Positions 8,465 through 16,235 of a stretch of DNA of 64,000 nucleotides are shown here, piece after piece. The notes under the pieces were generated by a model. The model ran no database searches and was not told where the DNA came from. It saw only the letters and a list, made by a program, of their open reading frames with translations. Positions within the stretch are counted from its first letter, which is position 1. Every line of letters starts with the position of its first letter. A program made the position numbers and the translations under genes. The DNA is from CAYMAI01 sp964388445 (GTDB taxonomy: Bacteria > 4484-113 > JAGGVC01), in the NCBI GenBank assembly GCA_964388445.1, contig CAYMAI010000003.1, positions 186,001 through 250,000 of the forward strand, written 5' to 3'.

Positions 8465-9841
8465 TTATAGCTCGTAAACTGCCCTAACCGCTTGAGCGAT
8501 GTCAGTAGCGACCTGAGCGCCGTCTTCGTATCCCGCTTCCGGACCGCCGACAATTACGCGCTTAATCCCGAATCTTGCCGCTTCCGCGATTCCACGTTTC
8601 ATTTTTGCAGTCCTTCTGATTTCTCCGGTCAATCCGATTTCACCGATTGCGGCAGTAGGTCCTCCTGGGAGTTGATCGAGAAAACTTCCCAAAATCGACA
8701 GAACTACAGGCAAATCAAGCGCCGTATCGTTGAATTTAAGACCGCCAACAACGTTGACGTGAATGTCTCGAGTGCCGAGCGGCATTTTCAGGTGCTTTTC
8801 GATAACAGCAAGGAGCATTGCGAGCCTATTCGAATCGAATCCTACCGAAATCCGCCGGGGATATTGAAATGCGCTGGGCGTTACAAGTGCTTGAACTTCA
8901 GATATCCAAGCCCTGCTGTATGAATTTACAATTCCGAATATCGACGGAAATCCCAGATTTAGTTGCCCGAGCCAAGGGAGTTCGCCCTCCGGGACGGCAA
9001 GCATGCCGGACTGCGTCATCTCGAAAAGCCCAATTTCGCCAGCGGCGCCGAACCTGTTCTTGTACGAGCGCAGAACACGCAAGTCGAAGCCGACATCCTC
9101 GTCCATGTATAGAACGACATCAACCAGGTGTTCAAGGACTTTCGGGCCGGCAATTTGGCCTTCTTTAGTGACGTGGCCGACAAGAAAAACCGCAGCGCCG
9201 CTTGCCTTTGCCCATTCCGTTATACGCGCAGCACATTCCCTAACTTGACCTACCGTCCCGGCTGCGCTTCCGAGACCGGAAAGCCTAATCGTTTGAATCG
9301 AATCGATAACCACCAGCGAAAATTTTCCGCCGCTTAATGATGAAAGAATCGACTCAGCCTCGGTTTCGCCAAGTATCGTTACGGGCGCGTGCGCCAATCC
9401 GAGCCGAGCCGCCCTCCCGGCCAGCTGGTTTGCGCTTTCTTCGGCACTAACGTAAAGCACATTGCCGTTTTCGGATTGGGCTGCCAACGCTGCCTGTGCG
9501 ATTATTTGCAGAACAATCGTTGATTTTCCGATTCCGGGCGGGCCTCCGAGCAGTACTACGCTGCCCGCCACAAGGCCACCGCCCAAAATCCGGTCAAACT
9601 CCGGGATGCCGGTTGAACGTCTATCCACTGTGACGTCCATCGGAATCTCGCTTAACAACTTTGCATTTTCGAATGCGCCGGACGCGCCTCTAAGTTTCGG
9701 CAGCCGCCCGCCGGGCGAAAAAACTGGAACTGGCTCTTCCGCGAGCGTTCCCCATTCTTCGCAGGAAGGACATTGTCCCATCCACTTTGATGTTGATGCA
9801 CCGCAGGATTGGCACACAAATTGGGTTTCGGATTTAGCCAC
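8465..9841 (-). CDS. radA: DNA repair protein RadA (Sms)
   Basis: 458 residues, normal for RadA. It has the N-terminal zinc finger (C10, C13, C24, C27 in CQSCG...GQCPSC), Walker A GGPPGIGKST, the RadA-specific KNRFG motif, and a Lon-protease-like C-terminal domain. RadA is a RecA-like branch-migration helicase in recombination repair. It heads the radA-yacL-ispD-ispF block. The start is the GTG at 9841, which lies six bases after a TAGAAT -10 box with no Shine-Dalgarno sequence, so translation from a leaderless mRNA is likely. Confidence 0.95.
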   Translation of the reverse strand: MAKSETQFVCQSCGASTSKWMGQCPSCEEWGTLAEEPVPVFSPGGRLPKLRGASGAFENAKLLSEIPMDVTVDRRSTGIPEFDRILGGGLVAGSVVLLGGPPGIGKSTIVLQIIAQAALAAQSENGNVLYVSAEESANQLAGRAARLGLAHAPVTILGETEAESILSSLSGGKFSLVVIDSIQTIRLSGLGSAAGTVGQVRECAARITEWAKASGAAVFLVGHVTKEGQIAGPKVLEHLVDVVLYMDEDVGFDLRVLRSYKNRFGAAGEIGLFEMTQSGMLAVPEGELPWLGQLNLGFPSIFGIVNSYSRAWISEVQALVTPSAFQYPRRISVGFDSNRLAMLLAVIEKHLKMPLGTRDIHVNVVGGLKFNDTALDLPVVLSILGSFLDQLPGGPTAAIGEIGLTGEIRRTAKMKRGIAEAARFGIKRVIVGGPEAGYEDGAQVATDIAQAVRAVYEL

Positions 9842-9847
9842 GCGCGA

Positions 9848-9853
9848 ATTCTA
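9848..9853 (-). promoter_or_regulatory. -10 box of leaderless radA
   Basis: TAGAAT on the minus strand, followed by TCGCGC and then the radA GTG. The spacing of six bases matches the tRNA-Arg promoter. No clear -35 box is seen. Confidence 0.6.
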
Positions 9854-9905
9854 TCAGACGTTTTTCAAAACGTTTGCATGTCGCTGTTATCAGAAATCCT
9901 CTTCG

Positions 9906-10799
9906 CTAAGCCAACACCAGGCCGCCATTGCCCAACGCCTTCGCAGATTCCTTGACAAGCTCTTCAATGCTCACCGGAACGGGAACGCCGATTGCCTCGA
10001 ACGCTTTTACCTTGCTTTCGGCAGTGCCGGTATTTCCCGAAACGATTGCTCCGGCATGTCCCATTCGCTTGCCTTTCGGGGCGGTGCGGCCGCTGACGAA
10101 TGCGACTACGGGCTTAGTCATTACTTGCTTTATAAAATCCGCCGCCTGCTCCTCGTCGCTTCCGCCGATTTCGCCCACGAGGACGACAGCTTTTGTCTCA
10201 GGATCGTTCTCGAATTCTTCGAGCAAATCGATAAATGTCGAACCGATTATCGGATCGCCGCCGATTCCGATACACGTAGATTGGCCCAGACCGGCGCGCG
10301 TAAGTTGGTCCACGATTTCGTAAGTAAGCGTGCCGCTGCGCGATATGAGACCAAGGCCGCCTCTTTTGAAAATATGACCGGGCATAATGCCGAGTTTGCA
10401 TTCGCCCACCGAAACAAGGCCGGGGCAATTAGGCCCTATCAATACAGCTTCAGTAGTCATCAGGTAGCTGTAAACTTTTAACATATCGTTGACTGCCACG
10501 CCTTCCGTTATGGCGCAAACGATTTCGATTCCTGCGTCCGCGGCTTCGATTATTGCGTCGGGAGCGAATGGCGGCGGCACGAAAATGACACTTGTGTCGG
10601 CATCGGTCGCGTCGATTGCTTCTTCAACCGTGTTGAAAACCGGCACTTTTTCGTCGAATAGCTGTCCGCCTTTTCCGGGAGTAACGCCGCCGACAACATT
10701 CGTGCCATATTCGATCATCTTTCGCGTGTGAAACGCGCCTTCGCCTCCGGTAATGCCTTGCACGATGACTTTGGATTCTCTATCAATAAGTATTGCCAT
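9906..10799 (-). CDS. sucD: Succinyl-CoA ligase alpha subunit
   Basis: 297 residues, full length. The CoA-binding N-terminus (VIVQGITGGEGAFHT), the IGPNCPG stretch and the phospho-histidine motif KRMGHAGAIVSG are all present. With SucC it interconverts succinyl-CoA plus ADP/GDP and succinate plus ATP/GTP. It follows sucC by ten bases and shares its promoter region. The TCA step it serves is supplied with succinyl-CoA by the korDABC genes just upstream. Confidence 0.96.
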   Translation of the reverse strand: MAILIDRESKVIVQGITGGEGAFHTRKMIEYGTNVVGGVTPGKGGQLFDEKVPVFNTVEEAIDATDADTSVIFVPPPFAPDAIIEAADAGIEIVCAITEGVAVNDMLKVYSYLMTTEAVLIGPNCPGLVSVGECKLGIMPGHIFKRGGLGLISRSGTLTYEIVDQLTRAGLGQSTCIGIGGDPIIGSTFIDLLEEFENDPETKAVVLVGEIGGSDEEQAADFIKQVMTKPVVAFVSGRTAPKGKRMGHAGAIVSGNTGTAESKVKAFEAIGVPVPVSIEELVKESAKALGNGGLVLA

Positions 10800-10809
10800 T
10801 TGTTTCTCC

Positions 10810-11973
10810 TCACGCCTTCATTTCGAGCGCGTTTATGAGCTCGACAATCTTGTTTGCTCCGTCCGCCATAGTTGACACAAAAGTGAATCTCGTGCCCTCC
10901 AGCATTTCTTTTGCTTTGTCTTCGTTCGTTCCAGTAAGGCGAACTACCACCGGAAAATTCTCCGGGAACTTATCCGAATAATCGACAAGAGCTTGCGCAA
11001 CCACGTCGCATCGAGTAATTCCACCGAATACATTAAGGAAGAATCCCTTGACTTCAGGGTCGCGAAGCACCGTTTCGATGCACTTTATCGTGTGTTCGGC
11101 ATCTCCGCCGCCGCCGATGTCGCAGAAATCGTTCGGTTTAAGTCCGGCTCTCGCGACAACGTCGAGCGTGGTCATTACTAGTCCGGCGCCGTTGCCCGCG
11201 ATTCCTACCGGTCCTCGCATTTCCGGGGGCATATGCACGTAAGTGACGCCGTTTTCCTTCGCGAAGGCTTCGTATTCGTCCAAATCGCCGCCGATTTCCC
11301 GGTATTTCAGCAAGTCTTTATTTCGGAACAGCCCGTTATCGTCCACGTCCATCTTCGCGTCGAGAGCGAGAACTCTGCCGTCTTCCGTTACAACGAGCGG
11401 GTTGATCTCCAGAAGCGAGCAGTCTTTCGCCAAAAATGCGTGAAACAGCTTGGTGATGATGTCGGAAATTTCCTTGGACTTCGACGTATCTACGCCGCTA
11501 TAAAAAATCGCACGGCGGATTTGGTTCGGCCAAATGCCGATTAGAGGATCGAGGTGAATTTTCGCGATTTTATCGGGCGTCTCTGCCGCAACCTGCTCGA
11601 TGTCCACTCCACCCGCCGCGGATAGTATCAAAACCAGCATTCGCTCGTCGCGATCGACCGTGATACCGCAGTAATACTCGTCCCGAATTGCCACTTGTTC
11701 GGTTACGAGCACCTTTTGAACGGTAAAACCGCGAATATCCATACCCAGAATTTGCGACGCTTTTTCACGCGCCTCTTCGGGAGTATCCGCAAGCTTGACT
11801 CCGCCGGCCTTGCCGCGGCCGCCGATATGAACCTGTGCCTTGATAACGACCGGCCGGCCGACTTCGCGGGCAACCGCCTCCGCCTCTTCCGCAATGAACG
11901 CGACGCGCCCCGCGGTTATCGGGATACCGAACTCGGCGAAAACTTCCTTCGCCTGATATTCATGAACCTTCAT
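10810..11973 (-). CDS. sucC: Succinyl-CoA ligase (ADP-forming) beta subunit
   Basis: 387 residues. Starts MKVHEYQAKEVFAEFGIP, the family's hallmark, followed by an ATP-grasp domain (KAQVHIGGRGKAGGVK) and the C-terminal CoA-ligase domain (FFLNVFGGITRCD). ATG 11973 is used because GGAGG sits a few bases before it; the GTG one codon earlier is less likely. It leads a sucCD operon separated from korC by a 246-base region holding a candidate promoter and a hairpin. Confidence 0.96.
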   Translation of the reverse strand: MKVHEYQAKEVFAEFGIPITAGRVAFIAEEAEAVAREVGRPVVIKAQVHIGGRGKAGGVKLADTPEEAREKASQILGMDIRGFTVQKVLVTEQVAIRDEYYCGITVDRDERMLVLILSAAGGVDIEQVAAETPDKIAKIHLDPLIGIWPNQIRRAIFYSGVDTSKSKEISDIITKLFHAFLAKDCSLLEINPLVVTEDGRVLALDAKMDVDDNGLFRNKDLLKYREIGGDLDEYEAFAKENGVTYVHMPPEMRGPVGIAGNGAGLVMTTLDVVARAGLKPNDFCDIGGGGDAEHTIKCIETVLRDPEVKGFFLNVFGGITRCDVVAQALVDYSDKFPENFPVVVRLTGTNEDKAKEMLEGTRFTFVSTMADGANKIVELINALEMKA

Positions 11974-12021
11974 CACGCCTCCATAATGTCCGCCGAAGCG
12001 GCAGCCTCAATTTCCGGTCAA

Positions 12022-12060
12022 TCTCGCAGTTCATCTCGGCGCCGGGCGCCCATTGCGAGA
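12022..12060. other. Hairpin in the sucC leader
   Basis: Arms TCTCGCA (12022-12028) and TGCGAGA (12054-12060) are exact complements and enclose the GC-rich near-palindrome around 12038-12050. It lies inside the presumed sucC 5' leader, about 50 bases before the start codon. It could end korABC transcription, protect the message or regulate sucCD; no T-run follows, so an ordinary intrinsic terminator is unlikely. Confidence 0.45.
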
Positions 12061-12121
12061 GACTGTGGAAGAATACTCGGTTGAAGCCCGATTGGCAACG
12101 AAATTGCAATATCAATCTGCA

Positions 12122-12150
12122 ATTCGAAAACCTAGTGGCAAGCGTGTCAA
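12122..12150 (-). promoter_or_regulatory. Candidate sucCD promoter
   Basis: On the minus strand TTGACA (12145-12150) and TCGAAT (12122-12127) are 17 bases apart. It would give a leader of roughly 140 bases containing the hairpin at 12022-12060. The -35 box is perfect and the -10 box is only fair. Confidence 0.5.
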
Positions 12151-12219
12151 TCGACGCAGCCTTTTTATTGAAGTAATCGACTGCAATGCTACTCGGTCAA
12201 AATATCCGCGCAATTTATT

Positions 12220-12771
12220 TCACACCGCGGCGAGTTTGCTGGACTCGAAAAGCTCCATTCCGAATTCGAATGCCGCTTTGTTCGCGTCTTTGAAACGTTT
12301 CGGTACGCGGTCGAGAAGCGCTCCTTCCAGAAACGCCGGGTCCACAATTCCGCTGGATTTGCACATTATTCCGAGACCGATAATGTTGGCAAAAATAGCC
12401 TTCTGGAATTTTTCGATTGCGGTTTCGGTCAGCGGGTGGTGAAAAACGGACGACGCGCCGCCTTTTTGGATTTCCTTCACCCAAGTGCTGTCGAGAAGCG
12501 CCATCCCGCCGCTTTTCACTTCGGGTATAAATTTATCGGAAGCTTCTTGCGTCATTGCGAACAGGTAGTCCGCCTCGATTACAGCGGGATAATCGATTTC
12601 TTTGTCGGAAACTATTACTTCGCTTCGGGACGCACCTCCGCGGCTTTCGGGACCGTAACTTGCCGTCTGAACAACATTTTTGCCTTGAGCCATCGCCGCC
12701 TCGGCGACGATTATTCCGGCAAGAACCAAACCTTGACCGCCCATTCCGCTCAATCGGATTTCATAACGCAT
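12220..12771 (-). CDS. korC: 2-oxoacid:ferredoxin oxidoreductase, gamma subunit
   Basis: 183 residues with the gamma-domain signature: SGMGGQGLVLAGIIVAEAA, then ASYGPESRGGASRSEVIVSD. It is part of the 2-oxoacid:ferredoxin oxidoreductase complex, which makes acyl-CoA and CO2 from a 2-oxoacid and CoA, passing electrons to ferredoxin. Its ATG shares a base with the korB stop (TAATG), so it is translationally coupled. The neighbouring sucCD makes 2-oxoglutarate the likeliest substrate. Confidence 0.93.
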   Translation of the reverse strand: MRYEIRLSGMGGQGLVLAGIIVAEAAMAQGKNVVQTASYGPESRGGASRSEVIVSDKEIDYPAVIEADYLFAMTQEASDKFIPEVKSGGMALLDSTWVKEIQKGGASSVFHHPLTETAIEKFQKAIFANIIGLGIMCKSSGIVDPAFLEGALLDRVPKRFKDANKAAFEFGMELFESSKLAAV

Positions 12772-13604
12772 TATTTTCCGTCCTGCTGCGCCTTGGCAGC
12801 CTTTTGTTCAATCGCCTTTTCTATCAGTTTATCGTAAAGCTCGATATACTCCGGCGCTTCGCGCTCGTACAACTCTCCGATTACTATCTTTTCCTCTTCT
12901 CCGTCAGCCTTTTCGATGCGAATCGTTTGCGCTTTTTGGTCTTCGAGCATTTCCGCAGGCGTTCCTATCAGGTTAAAGCGGCCGAAATACGTAGGACACT
13001 GCGAAATGACCTCGAGGAAACTTAGCCCTTTATGATTGATAGCCTTGACTACGTGCTTGGTAATCATTTCGAAATGGTAAGTTGTCGAGCGGGCGACGAA
13101 TGTTGCCCCGCATGCTTTCGCCAGCTCGCATAAATCGAACGACGCTTCGACGTTTCCATACGGAGACGTGGTTGCTACGCTGCCTAGCGGGGTAAGCGGG
13201 CTGTACTGGCCGCTGGTCATGCCGTAGTTGCTGTTGTTCAAAACGATGACGGTCAAGTCCAGATTGCGCCGGCAGGCATGTATAAGGTGGTTGCCACCAA
13301 TTGCGCTCGCATCGCCGTCGCCGCTGACAACGACTACCGTTAGTTCAGGGTTGGCCAGCTTTATACCTGTGGCAAAGGCGATTGCGCGGCCGTGCGTGGT
13401 ATGCACGGTGTTTACGTTTACGTACGCGGGCATTCTGCTCGAACAACCGATGCCGCTGACAAGCACGGTTTTCGTCGGATCGAGGTTTAATATTTCGAAC
13501 GCCTTTACAATGCTGCGCATATCCGTGCCTAGGCCGCAGCCCGAGCACCATATGGTAGGCAGGTTTTCGACTCGTAAATATTTTTCCAGAAACGCTTCGG
13601 GCAT
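12771..13604 (-). CDS. korB: 2-oxoacid:ferredoxin oxidoreductase, beta (TPP-binding) subunit
   Basis: 277 residues. WCSGCGLG near the N-terminus supplies Fe-S or structural cysteines, and the thiamine-pyrophosphate motif begins GDGDASAIGGNH and continues to LNNSNYGMTSGQ. This is the catalytic beta subunit that carries TPP. It lies between korA (12 bases upstream) and korC (one-base overlap). A charged C-terminal extension (EKAIEQKAAKAQQDGK) is slightly longer than in many homologues. Confidence 0.94.
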   Translation of the reverse strand: MPEAFLEKYLRVENLPTIWCSGCGLGTDMRSIVKAFEILNLDPTKTVLVSGIGCSSRMPAYVNVNTVHTTHGRAIAFATGIKLANPELTVVVVSGDGDASAIGGNHLIHACRRNLDLTVIVLNNSNYGMTSGQYSPLTPLGSVATTSPYGNVEASFDLCELAKACGATFVARSTTYHFEMITKHVVKAINHKGLSFLEVISQCPTYFGRFNLIGTPAEMLEDQKAQTIRIEKADGEEEKIVIGELYEREAPEYIELYDKLIEKAIEQKAAKAQQDGK

Positions 13605-13616
13605 TTCGTAACTCTC

Positions 13617-14753
13617 CTAAACAACCGCTCGCGCAACATCAAGAATTTCCCGGGTCGTAATCATCGAACCCGTGACGTTATTGACTCCGAGCACTCGGGC
13701 ATGTCCGCAAGCTACTCGCTCGACTTCAAGTTTCAATTGCCCGAGGTTCATTTCGGGAACGATGAACGTATGGCATTTTCGAGCAATGTCGGCTACGACT
13801 TCCTCCGGGAACGGCCATACAGTTTTAAGCCGCATATAACCGACTCGTTTGCCCGAATCCCGAAGGTTTTGGGCAACGTTGAAGGCCGCTCGCCCGCTGA
13901 CGCCCCAGCTGATCAAACAAACGTCGCAGTCGTCCGTATACCACTCCTCGAAGTCGTACAAATCTTGCTTGTGCAATTCGATTTTGTCGTAAATCCGCCG
14001 TGTGAATGCCGATACTTCGTCACCGATACTGGTGAAAAATCCGCGACCGCTGTGTACAAGCCCTGTGTAGTACGGGTTGAGCCTCGAACCGATGTTTGCG
14101 AGAGCGGGTATGAGAGTTTCATCCGTATTCATGGGAACATAGCTGTCCGCGTTTTCATCCGCGATTTTTCGTTCTGCAAGCTCAAGCTCTTCCGGCGTGC
14201 GCATTATTACGCGCTCACGGATGTGGCCGACGACTGCATCGCTTAGAACCGTAACCGGGACACGATATTTTTCGGAAAAGTTGAACGCTTTCGCGGTCAG
14301 GTCGTACATTTCTTGGCCGCTGGCCGGCGCGACAGCCACGGCGGGATGGTCGGAATGCGTTCCCCATTTGGCTTGCATCAAGTCGCCCTGCCCCGTGGCG
14401 GTAGGCTGTCCGGTTGAAGGGCCGCATCGCTGAACGTTGATAATCACGACCGGGATTTCCGCGACGCAGGCATAGCCGATGTTTTCCATCATGAGGCTGT
14501 ATCCAGGGCCGCTCGTCGCAGTCATAGACTTCACGCCTGCCATGGATCCGCCGATTATCGCCGCGATACTGGCGATTTCGTCTTCCATTTGAATGAACCG
14601 CCCGCCTTCTTGAGGCAGCCTGTACGACATGATTTCGGCGATTTCGGTGGACGGAGTTATCGGATAACCAGCGTAGAACCGGCATCCTGCGGCGATTGCG
14701 CCTTCCGCGCAGGCCTCGTTACCTTGAAGAAGCCGAGTTTTGCCGTCGGACAT
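13617..14753 (-). CDS. korA: 2-oxoacid:ferredoxin oxidoreductase, alpha subunit
   Basis: 378 residues. The alpha-subunit marker YPITPSTE is at residues 30-37, followed by MEDEIASIAAIIGGSMAG and TSGPGYSLM. Domain II/III features (ISWGVSGRA, PFPEEV, EMNLGQL) follow. It binds CoA and substrate together with KorB. It overlaps the korD stop by one base (TAATG). The four-gene D-A-B-C order is typical of the 2-oxoglutarate enzyme (KGOR), supported by adjacent sucCD. Confidence 0.94.
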   Translation of the reverse strand: MSDGKTRLLQGNEACAEGAIAAGCRFYAGYPITPSTEIAEIMSYRLPQEGGRFIQMEDEIASIAAIIGGSMAGVKSMTATSGPGYSLMMENIGYACVAEIPVVIINVQRCGPSTGQPTATGQGDLMQAKWGTHSDHPAVAVAPASGQEMYDLTAKAFNFSEKYRVPVTVLSDAVVGHIRERVIMRTPEELELAERKIADENADSYVPMNTDETLIPALANIGSRLNPYYTGLVHSGRGFFTSIGDEVSAFTRRIYDKIELHKQDLYDFEEWYTDDCDVCLISWGVSGRAAFNVAQNLRDSGKRVGYMRLKTVWPFPEEVVADIARKCHTFIVPEMNLGQLKLEVERVACGHARVLGVNNVTGSMITTREILDVARAVV

Positions 14754-15073
14754 TATGCTACCTCCTCGCCCGGGTCGGAGTTTGCCGGCTTCGAATTGGC
14801 CGGCTCCGCAATTTCGTCAATTGTAATGCAATAATCCGGACAGCGGTAAACGCACTGCATGCATTTCGTGCATTCGTCCAAGCGCGACATTATCGGCTGG
14901 TTGATGCTCGAAATATCGAAGCAGTCCTTCGGACAATACGCTATACAAATGCCGCAACCTTTACACCAGTCGTAGTTTATCGCCATCTCAAGGTCTTGGT
15001 ACTTTTCCTTGAGCTTGCGCTTGTACTGCTGCTGCAGGATGCCGCTTTCGGAATGATCGATACGGTTTGCCAT
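14753..15073 (-). CDS. korD: 2-oxoacid:ferredoxin oxidoreductase, delta (2[4Fe-4S] ferredoxin) subunit
   Basis: 106 residues with two ferredoxin motifs: CKGCGICIAYCPKDC and CTKCMQCVYRCPDYC, each able to hold a [4Fe-4S] cluster. A basic N-terminal extension precedes them. It is the electron-transfer subunit and first gene of korDABC, with a strong promoter about 70 bases upstream. Every cysteine of both motifs is present. Confidence 0.95.
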   Translation of the reverse strand: MANRIDHSESGILQQQYKRKLKEKYQDLEMAINYDWCKGCGICIAYCPKDCFDISSINQPIMSRLDECTKCMQCVYRCPDYCITIDEIAEPANSKPANSDPGEEVA

Positions 15074-15142
15074 ATTCGTTCCCTGCCCGCTTTGCGCTGA
15101 CCGAAGGCCGCTTACTGCAAATATTGGGCAAATAACCGAGAA

Positions 15143-15171
15143 ATTATATGTTGATAACCCGCCCTGCGCAA
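15143..15171 (-). promoter_or_regulatory. korDABC promoter
   Basis: TTGCGC (15166-15171) and a perfect TATAAT (15143-15148) on the minus strand are 17 bases apart. Transcription would begin near 15136 with a leader of about 60 bases. Confidence 0.75.
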
Positions 15172-15372
15172 CTTAGCCAAGTTCGGAAGGTCTTTTTAGT
15201 GCCGCCTTGCGTGAATCGGCACAAACAAAAGACAATTGAACACAACGTGCCGTTTTGCTTGCATAAACTCTTGAAATCGAAAACTGGTTTGTGAAATTAG
15301 TCCTCTAAATCCCATGAATTTAAGGACATCTAGTTTGGAAATAGCCATTTGAAGCTTGCAGGCAACGGGCAT
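15172..15372. other. Intergenic region between korD and rsmD, no gene seen
   Basis: The two promoters at 15143-15171 and 15373-15401 diverge and bound about 200 bases of ordinary AT-balanced sequence. A 73-codon minus-strand frame crosses it but would run against the rsmD promoter and has no Shine-Dalgarno sequence or protein-like character. I see no RNA fold or repeat. Confidence 0.4.
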
Positions 15373-15401
15373 TTGACACGTCAAACCTTGAATGTCACAA
15401 T
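15373..15401 (+). promoter_or_regulatory. rsmD promoter
   Basis: Perfect TTGACA (15373-15378), 17-base spacer, CACAAT (15396-15401). The rsmD ATG follows after eight bases, with no room for a Shine-Dalgarno sequence, so the message is probably leaderless or has one or two untranslated bases. Confidence 0.65.
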
Positions 15402-15409
15402 CGCCCATC

Positions 15410-16141
15410 ATGCGCATTATTACGGGCAGTTTGAAAAACAGGGTGGTACCCCGTTTGGACTCAAAGCGCGACCGTCCAACAACCGCCTATATAAGAGAAA
15501 TGGTATTTTCGATTATCGGCCCAAACCTGATTCAAGGATGCAATTTTCTGGACCTTTTCTGCGGGTCCGGAATCGTCGGTCTCGAAGCAATCAGCAGAGG
15601 CGCGTCGCATGTAACTTTCGTTGATTCCGAGTTCAAACATATTGCAGGGATAGTCGAGGTTGCGCGGCTTTGGGCCCTGGAAAAACAAGTGGAAGCGGTT
15701 TGCAGTGATGCCGGAAAGTGGCTTAAGTCAAAACAACAGCGCTCGGCATCGTTGAAATATGACATTGTTTATGCCGATCCGCCTTATTTTTCGGGGAAGC
15801 CGGACAAGCTGTACGAAACTTTTAACGGGTTGATATACGGCATAATGCAATCGCAGGATTTATTCGCGGACAGCTGCCTTCTTTTTCTCGAACTTTCTCG
15901 CGAATCGGTCAAAAGCGCCCCCGAGAAGCCACAAGGCATTAGGAGGGCAAATGCCGTTAAATCGCTTTCCGAAGGCGGAACTTCGCCTTATCATTGCCAA
16001 TTCGATGCACCGTGGCCGGAAATTTACCGGTCCCTCGGTATTCCCCTTGAGATTCCGCTTTTCGATTGGAGATTAACAGGCACTACGGCGATTCTTATAA
16101 TGGGTATGAAAGCGTGCGAGCCCGTCAGAGAAATTTACTGA
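15410..16141 (+). CDS. rsmD: 16S rRNA (guanine-966-N2)-methyltransferase RsmD-like
   Basis: 243 residues. MRIITGSLKNR at the start, RPTTAYIREMVFSII, the SAM-binding loop FLDLFCGSGIVGLEAISRGA and the catalytic YADPPYF are all diagnostic of RsmD. It methylates G966 of 16S rRNA during 30S assembly. It is longer than the usual ~190 residues because of extra sequence between 160 and 220 (including RRANAVKSLSEGG). ATG 15410 is chosen because residues upstream of it are not conserved and overlap the promoter. Confidence 0.9.
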   Translation: MRIITGSLKNRVVPRLDSKRDRPTTAYIREMVFSIIGPNLIQGCNFLDLFCGSGIVGLEAISRGASHVTFVDSEFKHIAGIVEVARLWALEKQVEAVCSDAGKWLKSKQQRSASLKYDIVYADPPYFSGKPDKLYETFNGLIYGIMQSQDLFADSCLLFLELSRESVKSAPEKPQGIRRANAVKSLSEGGTSPYHCQFDAPWPEIYRSLGIPLEIPLFDWRLTGTTAILIMGMKACEPVREIY

Positions 16142-16184
16142 CCAAGATGCCGCTTTTCAATGGTGAAGCCGCAAATTCGGGGTG

Positions 16185-16190
16185 TATAAT
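16185..16190 (+). promoter_or_regulatory. -10 box of the RND efflux operon
   Basis: TATAAT about 45 bases before the adaptor start. Unlike the leaderless genes, this transcript would have a leader carrying a GAGGTAAGG Shine-Dalgarno sequence. The -35 region is poor, which may indicate activation by a regulator. Confidence 0.5.
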
Positions 16191-16235
16191 ACTTGCCGCC
16201 AACCGGGATTGGGGTCCGGGTCAGCGAGGTAAGGA

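Noticed and set aside
9462..10481. 339-codon plus-strand frame spanning radA and sucD
   Set aside because: It covers the ends of two clear minus-strand genes and reads as low-quality shadow protein; no promoter at its start.
12022..12060. Intrinsic terminator after korC
   Set aside because: The hairpin is good, but no T-run follows on the minus strand, so it is listed only as a leader structure.
15196..15417. 73-codon minus-strand frame in the kor-rsmD gap
   Set aside because: It crosses the rsmD promoter and start and has no ribosome binding site.
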